A DNA stretch of 64,000 nt from Gorsachius magnificus (GCA_034008185.1 CM067095.1:3456610-3520609), one strand, 5' to 3'. Shown: positions 1-49,800, counted from the stretch's first letter. Notes: generated from the sequence alone by a model not told the origin. Numbers and translations: made by a program.

Positions 1-3000
1 CACCACAGCACAGCCCCGTGCTGGGAGCTGCACAGCGGACAAGCAGCACCCGACCCTGCAGGAGGGACAGGAGCCTGGCGGGCTCAAGGGTTTGTTTGGA
101 AACCACGGCACAGAAACTGAAAGTGGGCTGTGGGGAGGCTGGAGAGACGGCTGGCCTCCTGGGACTGCCTGCTAACAGGGTATTACCCATCAGAAGAGAC
201 ACGAGCTGGCCCTCAAACTGTCTCATGAGTTCACAACAAGATTATGCCAGCTTTACAACAGGTAACTGAGCCAGCAGACGCGTTAGAAAGACACAGATAA
301 AATCCACTTCAGCATAAAGCCTGCATATTTACCAGTCTTTTAACCAAGTTTAAATTAAGCCACGTTATGCCAAAGCTTAGTGTCCTACAGCCATGCCACT
401 TCTGACCCAGTGCCAGGTCCCCCAAACCCACTTTGTACCATCAGTTTGGAGCCTGGGGGGCTCTTCCCCTTGCAAAGGGGGTGTCAGGGTTGAACAGCGG
501 CAGGGACCCACACCCACTCAGCTCTGCCCTCTCTGGAAGCCCAGTTTGTACCCACCACCCCCAAGACCAACTCCTGGCAGTGACACCCACCCAACTGGCC
601 AGGACAGCCAAGCTGCCATCATGTGCTCAAGCCACGCATGGGGATGCAGCCCCGGCACAGCCCGTGTGGTCACAGCAAGGTGAAGTGCTGCCCTGGCACG
701 CATCAACTGCTTGGACAAATGAGAGCGCATTAGCAAATTAATTTTTAACTTTGCATTTGTCTGTTGTGACAACTGAAGGAGAAGAGCTCTCGGCAGCCAG
801 AGCTTCACTCGCATCTCTTCAGAAGAGCCATCCCCAGCCTGCTCAGGTCTGTGCCTCCCTGGCAGAAGGATCTCAATTAAACACAGGGTCTGGGAGCAGA
901 CCTGCATCCAGGGCAGGATGATGGCTGCTTATTTAACTCCACCAGTACACGGCAGATGAAGCACAGCTCAGTAGGAATGGTCCATCTTGAACACCTCCAG
1001 CTCTCCAGAAGGCTGAGCTTTGGAGCACACACCCCTGTCGTGCAAACAGATGTCAGATGAGAAACCCTGAGAGCATCAGCAAACCCCTTCAAAAGTCAGC
1101 AGAGACAGCCACAAATGGCACTGCGTGTCCCCAGCAAGGGGCTGGAAGGCTGCGCAGACCGGGACGCGAGGAGTTAACAGCAGCTTTCTCCCATGCCTGT
1201 GGTTCTCTAATACAATTAGATACCACTGAGGCTCGGCTGGACTTCTGCCCATCAACCAATTACTCTGATTTGCAGCATTGGAGGAGAAGACTAGCATCTC
1301 AACAGGGTCCTTCTTCCACCTCTGCAGCCTCACGTGGACCCAGAAGGGCTCCTTCAAGCGGGGGCACGTGGAGCTCTGTGCTATGTTGCCCAACCTGACA
1401 CCCAGCAGAGGCCACAAGCACCATGTCCCTTCCTTCACACCAGAACAGCTTCCAGGCACACCCATGGCAACTTTCCTGGCAGAGAGAGCAGGGCAAGTCT
1501 GCTGCAGCCTCTTCCAGAGCGTGCCGATAAGCCATCTACAGCTGATGATCCCCGATTACGGACCTATGCAGGGGCCGTGAAAGTCTCCTGGCACACTGGC
1601 CCAGGCAGCGACAACCCGACGCACCGTGCATGGACAGTGAGTTGGGCAAGACTGGGAAGGCTGGATGGGGAACCAACTGCCTGTCTTTCCCATCCTAAGC
1701 TTGGATTAAATCCCATGTGAAAGCCCTCTAAATAAAGGGGGATAAGAAGAGGCCTTGAACTAACAACCCACTTTGAGGGGGTGGCAGCACAAGTCTTGAG
1801 ACCCCCGAGGAGCACAAAGCTCTGGAGGAGCCTTGCCCTCACCAAAGGTCTCATTGAAATGACAAGGCACCCTCTTGTCTGGCAGCAGCGGCTTCCTCCT
1901 CCTCATGCCCCAGCAGGGGAGACTGAGTGATGGCACAGACCCCTCCAGGCGAGGTAACACTGGGAGGCCTCCTCACCCTTTGCAGCTCCAGCGCTCGCAT
2001 CCATTTCCCGCAGCGCTGCCACCTCCGGCAGTTCTCCGGCGCTGCGTGACGGGAGGCCAACTGCCGAGGCAGGGGCCAGCACCGGCAGGCAGAGCCGGAG
2101 CCGCAAGGGCTGGGCTCCCCGTGCCCAGACGCAGGGCAGGTAGACCCTCGCTCCTCCCTGGTCCCCGCTACAGGAGGCTGGAGCTCTGCTCTCCGAGGGG
2201 AGCAGAGAGTTGGTCAGACAAACAAAGGCACAATCGTAGGAGGGGGAACTGGCTGGAAAACACAAAAGCTCTAAACATGCCAATCGTGTGGAGGCCATGG
2301 CGGCTCATTTCAAAGGGAAGGCACTAAGCTCCGCTCTGGGAATTGTCCTGAGAGTGGCAGGAGAAACCAGGGAGCTGAGGAATGGCTACAGAGGAGTTTA
2401 ACAAGCCTGCGACTGTCTCGGACTCTATTCGGCTCAAAGCTCGGACCAGCCACGAGCAGGAGGAAGCACATTAACTCTGCAGTTACTGCCGCACTCTGAG
2501 CCTATTGAGATCCCATGGAATTGTGGTTGGAACTGGACGGGAGAATGGGCCCTGATCCACTGGGATCGATGCTGAAACACAAAGGAAGGACCAAGAAGCC
2601 GTAAGAGGAGCTGTATCAAAGCAGCGTACGAGAGGCGGCTGGAGCAGGAACAACCTGAGCGCTGCCGCGTCAGCTTTCTGGGGGGTGCGTGAGGAGGTCC
2701 CCGGCTGCCACCTCTTCCATCGGTTCAGCTCCCTCCCGCTAACACGAAAAATCCACCCTGCCAAACAACTTGGGACTGCCACAAGCCCCGTGTTCACCCC
2801 GTGTTCCTGTTGTGGGAATCCCAACACCAAGACCTCCCCAGCAAGGCCACAGGTTGCAGGAGCAGCCTGACGGCGACCCCCACCAGGCGCAGAGGGGAGC
2901 CCGGGGCGCTGAGCCCCAGCTCGGGGTACCTTTGCGGGGGGCTCTTTGGCCGCTGCTGCTGCCGCCACCGAAGGGAAACCCCGGTTCTCCACGGGGCACC

Positions 3001-3150
3001 TGTGGGGGCGGGCGGGGAGGGGGCGTTCAGCGGAGCGGCTGGGGGCCGCAGGGCTGGCGGGGAGGGCGAGCCCCGCGGGCGGGGGGCGGCGGGGTGCGGC
3101 AGCCTCCGCCCAGCACGGATGCCCACCCGGGGCGGCGGGGGGACCCTTAC
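1..3150 (-). other. SLC25A1: Presumed SLC25A1 intron 1 (runs out of the window)
   Basis: Follows the exon 1 donor. Moderately GC-rich with no citrate-carrier exon visible: the expected GGIEICITFPTEYVKTQLQ motif was looked for on the minus strand and not found. The open frames here on both strands show no family features. Confidence 0.6.
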
Positions 3151-3470
3151 CTGCCAGGATGGCCTTGCCGGGGTGGGTGAGCTTGGCCTTGCCGGCGGGG
3201 GCAGCAGCGGCCAGGCTGGGGGGCGGCGGGGGGGGGCATGGCCGCGCTGCGCCGCGGCTCCTGCGCGCCCGCCGGCGGCCGGGGCCGTATTTCAGGGCGG
3301 TGGCGGCGGAGGGGTGGGCGGCCCCGCGGCGTCACATCCTCGCGGGGCGGGGCGAGCATCCCCGGCCGCCGGCGGGGCGGAGCGGAGCGGGGGCAGGCAG
3401 GAGCGGCCGGCGGGCTGCCCGCCCCGGGCTGGGCTGGTGCGGAAATGGCGAATTCTTTACCCCGCTCCCA
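2880..3470 (-). promoter_or_regulatory. SLC25A1: CpG island and promoter region of SLC25A1
   Basis: About 600 bases of dense CpG and G+C around exon 1, with repeated GGGCGG-type GC boxes between 3,290 and 3,420 just upstream of the ATG on the minus strand. No TATA box. Upstream edge is marked by a G run and an A tract at 3,480-3,519. Confidence 0.75.
3151..3239 (-). CDS. SLC25A1: SLC25A1 (mitochondrial citrate carrier) exon 1, partial gene
   Basis: The minus strand encodes [20 protein letters not shown] then LAG, ending at a good donor (GGCAG before GTAAGG). This matches the human citrate transport protein N-terminus, where [20 protein letters not shown] precedes the first carrier repeat. 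The product exchanges citrate for malate across the inner mitochondrial membrane. The ATG at 3239-3237 sits where the human start does, but it is one base out of frame with the homologous codons; the mismatch lies within or next to the nine-G run at 3228-3236. Removing one base would restore [16 protein letters not shown]. I found no exon 2 homologue down to position 1, so intron 1 exceeds 3.1 kb. Same strand and order as the human SLC25A1-CLTCL1 pair. Confidence 0.85.
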
Positions 3471-6400
3471 GAAATCGGGGGGGTGGGGGGGGAGGAGGAG
3501 GAAGAAAAAAAAAAAAAAACACCAAACCAAAAAAAGCCCAAAACCACCACACCAAAACCTGCGGGGGACTGATGGCAGCCCCTGGCTGGCACCGCTGCCA
3601 GTCACCGGACCGCAGCAAGCAGCACTCCCCCGGCACGGTTAGGCCGGGCCTAGGTGTAAAAAGCACCCCAAAACCCCCTCGGGTCAGGAGGATTTGCACA
3701 ACGCCGCTCTCGGACAAAGGTGGATTTGGCCTCTCCTGGTCCGAGCGCACTTTTAAACTTTCGTTCCTCTGGTGCCCTTTGGGGCAGCCAGGAGACCAGG
3801 GCACTCCCGGGGCTATAATCGCAGATGAACGCCTGACAGTCTCAAATTAAAAGACCACCAATCACCCCACTACTTGGTTTTGTTTTATCTGCAGATGTAG
3901 GAAGACACGGACCTGTGCCTGAAAGCAGTATTTACAGGAATGCTGGGGAGAGAAACCAATGTTGTTTTCCTTTCTGTCCAGGATTTCACAGAAAGCAGGG
4001 AATGCCGGAGCCCAGAGCAGTGTTCTCCGTTACACCTGGAGCAGCCGCCCTATTCCAAAGAGGGAACATTTTGTCTAAGAAATCTCCCCCAGCCACGTGT
4101 AGATCATCCTCCTGTCGAGACTTGCTATCTGTGTGCTTTGTGACATGATTTTTGCTAACAAGACTTCAGCAATCAGGCAGCTGGATTCCATCCGAAAGCA
4201 AACTCCACAGCTACAGCACAGGGACAGAGCTCTGGCTTCGCGGCTAAATGGACGGCAGAGAGACCCTTTGGGAAACTGAAGCACCTTTATTCTGCCAGGA
4301 TTAAAAGCAAACAAACATGTATTTGCATTGCAGAATTCATCCCCGGATGATGCCAGAACTATATGTGGTTTTGGAATAGAGTTTAAGACAGTCACAGAGG
4401 CAAGTCCATTGAGGCAATTCTGTGTCAAGCCTAAGGCCACCGACCTCCAGCACTGGGAAATAAGGGGAAAAAATATAACACATGATGGGTACACGGAAGG
4501 AACGAACATTCACAGCACCGGTCAGATGCAGAGCACCTACTCAGCGCTCAGGTTAGCAGGACTGGAATGGCAAAAATAAGGTAAATCCTTTCAAAGATGG
4601 CAAACAAATGGAAATGCATTTGGATTTCTGATTAATTGCTGAACTCCTCACTACCTTTCCATCAAATTACCACAGCATTCATGTATGCTTGCGGACACAT
4701 ATACCCCCTTGCTGTGAGGCCACGATTAACTTCACAACAAACCCTGGCTCTTACAGATTCCCGAAGCAAGTCAGAAAAGCCTTGTGCGCAATCTCATCCT
4801 GTCCGAGGAAATACTACCCCAACATGCTTAATTCTCATCAGCCTCAGTGGGATTCACAACAGCGCTTACTTGGCTGAACAGGGACAGGATTATTCATATT
4901 TAATCACACACAGATTGCAAGCCATCTCAGCTTGACCTCCAAGAAGCCGCTAACACCACTTGTCAGCAGAAAGCCTGAAGGAGAAAAGCATCTAAGGAAG
5001 ATAAGCGACCTCTGAAATACCAGAGGCTGCAAAAGGTGCATTTTAAGTCCCATAAATGACTTACATGAACGTAAAGACTTGACTGGACTTGCACGGTCAA
5101 GAGCATCACCTAGGAAATGGTGGTCAAAGCATAAAAGAGCAGCTACTGTTACGGACAGGGTATCAAGTCCTCTATCTTACTGCTCTCGCTTCAGGAATTT
5201 TCATGGAAACAACCCCCTGACAGTCCGAACCCATTGCCGTGGCTGGTGCTTGCTTCTGCTGCCATAGGAGGACAGGAGAATCGTTAAATACGTAGTCAGG
5301 TGCTACTGCAGCCTGTATGCCTCAGGGCACCCCTCCAGGCCTAATAGTGAGGGTTAAAAAGGACTACTGAAGATGAAAGCAACTTCCATGATATTTTTTT
5401 AAATACAAGCACTGATTGCAGACGGAGCTTTCTGGATCCTAGAAAGCACATAAACAGTGACCCCACTTGATCAGTTCCAACTTACCCTGCCCTTGCCCCT
5501 CCCCCCAATTTTATTTTATTTTTTTTTTTTTTAAATTGGCACAGCTTGATACACCCGGCAGCACACCATCGTTTCAGAGACCAGAAGTCAATATAGGGCA
5601 GATAACTTCCTATTATGTGCCCTTGAATCAGGGAACCATTTCATTGAACAGCTGTATCACCTGAACTGTTACAACTCATCAACTACTACAAACCTTTCCA
5701 TGCATTATTAATCCACATCACTGTGGGTCTTACAGTCAAATAAGAAATTTCATTTCCTCTCAGGTTCCCTGACAAGAACAAATGATTCCTTTGTGAGTAA
5801 CAGATCTTGCGCATAACGGGCTTCAAGGAGAAGTGATCATATTGAAGATTTGAGTCAACATTTCCCCAGCTTGCCAGCGCGTGCAAGCAGGAGCTACTGT
5901 GACTGTAAGAAAGATGATGCTATTCCAAAACAAACTTGGATGATTCCCACTTGAGCACGCATGTAAAAAGGAGCTCCTATTGATACTCAAGATTATTCAC
6001 TGTGATTACCCAGACGGAGCCTCTCAAGAGCCCAGCAGAAGCCCCTGTACATTAACATTTGAGTGGGCCTGACTCATCTCAGCAGTGAAATCCAGGTACT
6101 GCGTAGAGCATTTGCAGGTTATTATTCTGCTACCAGGCTGTGGTCAGACTTCCCTCGCAGCGTGGTGTATCGCTGAAAGGAACCACTCCAGCTGACAAAC
6201 CCTGTTAGCAGTTTACCCTAAATGAGACCATTTCCCCACCCTCTTAACTGAAAACAAAAATGTTTTCTTCCAAAAGGGAAGCAACTCAAAGATTTACTCT
6301 GACCGCCCCTTCCCACCCAAATCCACCCCTAGCTTCCCAGCTGGATAACCAGCACTTTGGGAATTTGTGCTCTGCATAGTATTGGAGACCTCATCGCTGT

Positions 6401-9400
6401 GGAAAAGAACATACCAGATAATTTTGTAATTCCTTCCTTTCATAACCACTAGGGGAAAAGGGAGAAATAAAGATTTTTAGATGAAGACATTTTAACGTCT
6501 TGATTAAAACCACAGCAGACAGAAAAAAAAAATTCTCCTTGAGTCATTGCATTCAGGAGAACACATGACTGAATAAACTCAGACTTTGACTCAGAATTTT
6601 TAAGTTCTCACACACAAAAGCAAGACAGGACTTACCCCTCACTGACTGTATTTCAAATTTATACTACCTTATCTCTTAAAAGTTGGCAACGTTGCTGTCT
6701 ATTTTAGCTGGGAAGAGAACAGATGGATTTTGCTACCTTCCTGAAAGATCTCAAAGGCTCCTGATTGAAAGAGCTAGACTGAAACACATACTTATGTTAA
6801 CAATTTCACATCATTTTAATAGTAAAACACGAGTCAGGATCTGTCATTACCTTTGGAAAGATGCCCACAGAAAATGCGTGGTATTGAAAAAGCAGCAAGC
6901 TATACCAGCAACAAACTCTTTGAAGGCTGAATGCTTGCTGAATGCTTGCAGGAGTAAAAGATGTAGCAGAATAAAGACTCCAGATCCATTAAGCTGGACT
7001 GGTGCACCTGCAGGTTGCTATAGCAAGCATTAATTCACTCTGTAAACAATGAACTAATTACACACCAGTGTCACAAAGCACTCCGGTGTCCCGAAGTGTT
7101 TTCCAGCCTTATGTTTCATGACATTTTATCACAAATTCAGGATACCCCAATTTTACTTTATGGGAACAAATGAGACTGAAGCAGTGCTGGGGGACTCTGT
7201 AAAGCGAAGGGAAAAAAAAAGAAAAAAAAAAAAAGAAATACAGTCAGCTCTGAAACAAGTGACAAGCCAAACCATTTACATCCGAACAGGAAGGACCCAG
7301 AAAGACTGAAAGTTCTACAGCTGAGAAAGACGCCCTGCAAGAAGGTAGTACACACTCTAAACTGCTTGTTGTGGGAACCTGGTCCATGCAGTGGAACTTG
7401 TTCCAAGATTTGCAAGATTTTCAGCCTCAGGTTTTTTTCAGGACAAATTGGATCCGCTGTCGTGCTGGTTTAATCACACTAAGAGTTTCTCAGTGGCCAA
7501 GTTCTAGCCTGCCAAATAAAAGCATCACACATTGAAGCATAAACATTAACTATACAGCAGTTTAACGGCCAGCTTTGCCCAAGTATATCATACATGCCCA
7601 AGTACAAAACTTACCCATGCTCATCTAAGTGGGCATCAGACAACAAAGGATTGGTTTGTGAGTTTTAGAGTTAAAAAACAGAAGAAATCTTTTACGCTTT
7701 TGAGTAACTGTTGCTGGTTTTGCTAGGGAAAAAGAAGTTGTTCCTTGTTTTACGTAGCCTTATGAAGGGATCCATGTCACCCTGTAAGTGCCAGCTCTCA
7801 GCACTGCAGTTGCTAAAAAAAGAAGCTATTAAATCAAAATTAAGGTTTTGACCTTACAGTTACTACTGTCTTTCCTGTATCATTCCCATAATTTGTACTG
7901 ACTTGAATAGGCTTTATCTGCCTATAATTTTTATTTTTTAAGGAGCAAAATGCATTTTCATCTGCTATGCTACCATTTAATTACAGAGCCCTAAGGAGAG
8001 GGAAAAGGGAAATAGAAGTCTTGTAAAATACCATGTTATGTAGCCAATAAGAAGCAGAACTTACCCCAGTGATGCATTCCTCAAGTTTAATTCCTCATGA
8101 GTTCATGGGGTCAGCTCATCTGGCCCAACAGAGCAGACAGCAGCAACCTCCATCAGAATTCTGCTTCTAGCAGCAGCTTTGTTAGACATTCTTCCTCCCT
8201 TCTCCTTTCACTTGATGTTTGTACCAAAAGAGATCAGTAACCTTTAAAGATGCAAGGGAGCAAAGGGTAGCGTAAGGAGCTCAAGCGCTAGCACAGAGCG
8301 AGCAGCTGAATGCAGTCAGAATTTTATGTCAAGAGCAGCGCACGTCCTTGCAGTCACTTGTGGGGAGATCAGTTTCCACCTCACTCATAAGACATTAAAG
8401 CAGCCGCACAGCAATGCTCATGCATTGCTTGTCACCTCTGATGCCAGAGCTGTAGTTGCCCAAAGTTTGCCAGACTGGGGAAAATCCCCAAGGCCCGACA
8501 AATAGCAAGAGCTATTACAGAAGGAAATCCATACTGTTTCTCACAGGAAAAGCAGCATGAGTTGGTAAAAGCCTGTATTTTGCTTCAAGCAAGTTACTAT
8601 CTGACAGCATCATAAGCCCAGAAGTTACTCTCCAGATGCTGCACTCTGCAGCGTGTTCTGCATGAACGGATCATTCTACATGACAGCACTCAAGTGCTGG
8701 GAATTAAGTGAGAAGCTTAGTTTTAAAAGAGATTTTCTGCAAAACAATCTTATCCAAGTTTTCCAAAACTTGGATGGATACTACAACTTCATAAACTGGA
8801 TTAAGTCCTCCACTTAACCCACTAAAAGAGGGGTTATTTCCTGCTGAGAATGACTTAACCATTAAAGAAAGAGTGAAGTGCTCTGGTATGTAAAAGTTTG
8901 TTCCACATTTTAGGTACAGCTGCACTGTAACGGCAGGAAGCATGGGTTTCTGGATGCATTTTAGAATGCAAGATCACAAAACTTATAAAAGCCATTACAC
9001 TTAGAGCTTAAGATACCAGAAGAGCAACTAAAGTAATACTATTCATCAGAGCTGGCAGCTGTGCTTTCCTCAACTCAGTCATTCCTGTAATTAGATTTCT
9101 AGACCACAGCTATTAAGGATCCCCAGGCTAGCTCAATTCTCTACAGGTCATGAGCTGTTCTAATATTTAATCTAGCAGTTCACTGTATTCCACCATCAGC
9201 TTGTAATCGTTGCTACGAAGACACAGTAAATTTTCAAGTTGAGAAGAAGGAAACTCCTACAGTCATACTAATCCTAGAGCAGGTCTTAAGTTCCAGCTGC
9301 CTCACCCAAATTCCTTTTGACCCACAAGGAACTAGTTACAAAAATATAAGTACCATTTGTCTGGAAAATAGCATGCTACCTGGCTAATTCCTCCTAGGAA

Positions 9401-10639
9401 TAAATCTGGACAGAGTGCAGATTTACTTGAACTCATTAGCCGCTCAGTATTTAAAGCTGAGCTGTTGGGTGCTGAGCAGCACAAAACCAAGGTTAGTATG
9501 GTACATCAACACTTGGGAGCACACCAGCCTGTATCAGGAAGGTGGACACCGCAGCGCTCTGCCATTGACATCACAGCACAGTGACCAAGGGAGACAATAC
9601 GCTAGTAGTTAGAATTATGCCAAAGCATAGTCCACTGTTACCAGTTTCACAACCCTGACAGTCTCTACTGGCTGGCATTTGAAGATGCTTGGCCCTGTTC
9701 AAGTAGAATTCAGTATGAAAAGGTGTCGCTTACCACTACTGCTGCTATATTAATATAATGTAGTGGAGAAGACACTACCTGCAGCCTCTCCCTCAGCACA
9801 GGACTGAAGCTTTTCCAGTCCTGTGAATGAAGTCATGCAAGCATGTGACTGCCTCCTGCAGTGTGACCTCCACACGTGACAGTGTGCCGATGTGTCCAGT
9901 GAAGAGACTGCAAATCCCTTTTAAGTGAATTGCCAAGCCATCTATGTTAGGTGCTTTGGCACGAGTTTCACTTTTTCCTGCCTGGCATCCTCAATTGTCA
10001 GATTAAGACACCTGATGCTATATGTGGTAGTGGATTACTACTAACCGGTCCCCACCCCCAAGATATTAAGACTAGAACCACACAGTGGATACTGCAGTTT
10101 TACATTTATAGTTGGACTTTTATAATATTCAAGATTAGCACAAGATTCATAACCATAAATTATACATTGTTATCTAAGTACATAAAACGTTAATGATACA
10201 TGTATTTGAAGAGTGGCACAAAGTAATAATACATCCCTGTTGGCATTCTCAAAGAAAGAGGTGGGTGATGGACACACCGTTGTTGATACTACTGCAGCAT
10301 AGCAGAACCGAGTCGCTGCACCCTGTTAATTCAGGTGGTGCTGACTTTGCCCACCAGACAGGGTCAGAACATGGTGTGGCAGGAAGCCAATGCCAGAATC
10401 AGTTAAAGGTGCAAAATAAAAAGTCAGGATCACGGCCCTCCCTACCGCCTCAATATTTTAGCAGTGTATCCCCCTCCCCAACCCTGACACTGTGCTCTTG
10501 CATCTCTAGTACTTTGGCAGCCCATGCACACACCTATGTTCACTTGCCACACATAGCTGAGGCTTCCTTTAGTACCATTTAACATCAACAAGTAACATGC
10601 TCTCTTCTTGTTAAACAAAAAGGATCTGGGAAGTGTTTG
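3240..10639. other. Intergenic region between SLC25A1 and CLTCL1
   Basis: After the SLC25A1 island (to about 3,600), this is ordinary AT-rich sequence with short spurious open frames. T-rich and A-rich tracts occur near 5,508 and 7,210. I recognise no gene, RNA gene or mobile element. Confidence 0.6.
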
Positions 10640-11311
10640 CTCTCTGGCATGAGAAGATTTATTTTCTTCAAGTCTCAGATCTACTCCAGAAAATATAGAA
10701 CAGACTCCAACAGCATTGAATCCCAACAGTATTATTGTCCAGAAAAGGTAACTTTCCCAATATTCCTCTAAACATTCAGAGCACAAATATTAGAAAGCCC
10801 ACTTTCTTTTGCACATAAGACTGCAAATAAAATGGGGTAGTCAGATGTACACAAGCTTTCAACAATTCATTATTAACGAGATGCTCCACTGAATTGTTAA
10901 CAACCCTGCTACTTCAGTAGCTTCAGCTAAAGCTTTAACAACTTGGTGCCAGGCAATTTCCCAGCTGCCTTCAATGGGCTTTGCAAAAGAAAGAAAAATA
11001 TGCTCTCTTCCCCCTGGCCTCAAGCAGTTATTGCTATATGAGTTAGTGAAATAGTGCCTTAACTTCAGACAAGAGTCTCACAATGTCATTAACAAAAGCT
11101 GCCTTTCAGAGGTTGAAATGTAACCGGACAATAATCAATAAATAACAGTAACAGGCATCCCGTTGAAGTCTCCTCACTGAGCTGGGCAGCAAGTGTGTTC
11201 AGCCAACAGAAGATCATCTGTGCCTTTAGGACCATTGTACACTTCTTGGAGAAGTTAAAAAGGGACGGGAAGGAAGAGAACAGAGACAGTGAAGGTCTGT
11301 CAGAGAGCTAG
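10640..11311 (-). other. CLTCL1: Probable CLTCL1 3' UTR with AATAAA signal
   Basis: The first canonical minus-strand AATAAA below the stop codon is at 10663-10658 (TTTATT on the plus strand), about 650 bases downstream. Cleavage would then fall near 10,640. I see no coding potential here. Later signals exist further down (for example near 7,930), so a longer alternative 3' UTR is possible. Confidence 0.4.
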
Positions 11312-46851
<35,540 letters not shown>

Positions 46852-49800
46852 GGCTGGGGGCGAGCTCCCCGGGGCAGGGGCGCGGGGCAGGGGCCGGCGG
46901 CGGCAGCGGGGCAGGCGCCGCTGCACCCCACACGGCGGCGGGGAGGAGGGGAGGGGGAGGCGGCGCAGGCGCAGTGCCCTCGCTGGGATGGCGCCCCGGC
47001 GGGCTCGCCTCCCTTTTCTGCCTCAGTTCGGGGCCGCTCACTCCGGTAGCGGAATCACTCCGCACCTCACCAGCCGCCAGGGTCTCCTCAAATAGTCCCT
47101 CCCCGCCCGCCCTGTCTTTTCCCCCGCCCCACCGTCCCCGTCCCCCGCCCGCCCTCGCCGCCCGCCGCCTGCCGCTCCCCCGCCGCTGCCGCTGCGTGGC
47201 AGGGCTGGGGAGGGGGCTCCGGGGGAGGGGGGGGGCTCCCCCCGCCCCGGCTGCGGCCAGCGGAGAGGGGCGGGAGGGGCTGTCAGCTCCCAGGTATCCT
47301 TCCGCTGCTGCCACACGCGCTCACGTGACGCGGCCCCCTCCCCGGCTCCCCACGGGGTCACGGCCCTGCCCCGCCGGCCGCCTGGCACGGACCCCTCCCC
47401 AGCCCCGCCGCTGCCTTCCCGCCGGTCCCCACAGCAGGGCGGAGGTGCCGGGGGTGCCCCCTCAGGCCCGGGGCCCGCCGGGGGAGGCCTGCGTCGCGGC
47501 TGGTTGTGGCAGGGAGCGGCTCTCCTCCTCCTCGGGGTGGACACCGGCTCGTCCTGGCCGAGGACTCGTGGCCTTTGACCGTCATGGCCCCCGCTGGGGG
47601 CAGCCACCGCTTCTCAGCGGCCCCTGGGAGCCCCAAGGGGCTCCGCCGGCGCTTGGGTCTGGCTCGGTCCGACGGCGTGGCTGCCCGCGGCCCCCGGGCC
47701 CACTGACAGATCGTAGCACCGCGTGGGCTTTGCTATCTGCTGCCATGCCCGAAGGTAGGTGAGGAGTTTTATGACAGGTTATCAGATATGTTTGAAAAGC
47801 CATCCTGCTGTTCTGCCCTGTGGAGTTTCTAAATGGAAATAGGGTTCCTTCCCCAGAGAGTCGACATCATAAATTGGAAAGTTATTGAGTAACCAAGAAG
47901 TGGAGGGTCTGACATGCAAGAGGTAATCAACACCTTCTTTTTTTTACCCTCACTCCTAGTCAGTCCATTAGCATCAGATGGGGGAGGTGAAGGTACCGTT
48001 ACTGCTATTATGTTTCTCCTAAATTACAGTAATCCTTTGAGATGGAAACTGATGGCTGCAGTGTTGTGAGCTCCATCAGTTTTATCCGGAGCATCGTGTT
48101 GTTCACATTTTCCCACAGAGCCCAGCTCTGGGAAACACAAGATTACAGGAGAATCTCTGACTTAATTTTTTATAAATGAGTTTCTCATGCTGTGCATTGC
48201 AAAGAGAAGCTGAAAAAGGGACCCCTGAAGACTCAAAACCGGAAGGCAGATTAAAACTATTCCGAATATATTACAATTTAAAACCTCATTATTTTTACTT
48301 AACCTCATTCGTTTTTAATCCATGGAGCCGGGAATTACCAAAATGGGGTTAGGTTTCCAAAGGAATTGTAGGCATGGCTCTGCTGAGACACCTTGGTTCC
48401 TACACTCGCGCGCAATCGCAGGCTGCAGCATGGGGACCCCTTTGCCATCCACAGGAGATCTGAAGGTCTACAGCTGGGCTGAGGGAACCCTGCACAGCCC
48501 ATTGATCAGATGGCAGAAGGTGCTGGGACTGAGGTGCCGCTAAAGCCCCATCCCTCAGGAAATCTGGGATCTGTAGCTTTCCCCAGGGGACTCAAGAAGG
48601 GGCTTATGCACCGAGGTTTGTTCTCTCAAAAGCGAGCAAAAATGGAGTTGAGTTGGAGACAACTTTTCTTTACATGGTCTCAAAAGGGGTTTGAGCAGCG
48701 TCTACACCGTGGGTTTGTTGGGAGCAGTTTATTTATGGCGGGTTAGCTATACCAATTTCTAAATTTCAATAGTGCTGCAGAGACAAGACTATCAGTGAGA
48801 CATCAGGACATGATCTGTCACCAGCCCATTTCAGCGTAATGAACTTGTTCTGTGTTTGCCTTTCTCAGCTGCCCTCCTTCACTGTCACTTTATGGATACT
48901 AATTATTTATATTCAGAGCTCCAATTGCCAGCTTTTGCTTTCTAATTTATAGCTAACTAGCTCTGTTTAAAAAAAACCCAAGCCATAGACTTTCATCACT
49001 TATTTCACAAATGAAGTAGGACCTCTTAAGTAATGTACATGGTTATAGGATATATATTTTTACATCATTTATATTTTAAAGAAAATTGTGACAAAAAAAC
49101 CCAACAGGTTTGTCTCAGACATTTTTATGAGCAAGAATTACAAATGCACAAAAATCACTGTGTGCTGTGTGCTCTTAGCAGTCTGTCACTAAACTGCTGA
49201 CATGAACTAGAGGGATCACTGGCTAAGGAAATCAAGGCTCTTTTAAAGTATAATTAAAATTAAAGGTCTGTTACATTTCTTCAACCTAATTTTAATAACA
49301 TCCCCACTTCATGCCCACTCCCAGCTGGCCAGATCCTAATTACAACATCCCATAACTTCTGTAGTATAAAAAGCATCTCACTTCATGTAAAAGTGCCTTG
49401 GCACGCTTTTGTCCGCTGATGTCCTTCTCACTCGTACCTTCTTTACACTGTTCTGTGTTTAAATACACCTGGCCTTGCTGATCACAAGGCTTAGATTCTT
49501 CGCAAGCGTGATCAGCTCTGAAGAGCTAGCTGATGGTGTTTGAAATTTTAACACAAATAAAAAAATGGGAAAAGTATTTTGCCATCTGTTCTCCACTTTG
49601 CAACTAGCTGAGCTTCCATAGCTAAAGAAACTGACCTCTGTACAGTCAGCTGCGTGCACGAATGTTTTAACTGAGTCTTTTAACCTTGTTTTCTATATTT
49701 AGTTTGGGATCTCTCAATGGAAAGGCACCACTGGCCTTACTTAAGGTATTTCTCCTACGGTCTGTAGTCTATTAAAAGGAAATGTAAAGGGTCTCAAGTC

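Noticed and set aside
3147..3605. The 152-codon minus-strand frame that includes the ATG at 3239
   Set aside because: Downstream of the G run it is in the wrong frame for SLC25A1, and upstream it is translated promoter and A/T tract.
2801..3850. A 349-codon plus-strand open frame over the SLC25A1 island
   Set aside because: Glycine, arginine and proline-rich translation of a CpG island, antisense to a real exon; no domain.
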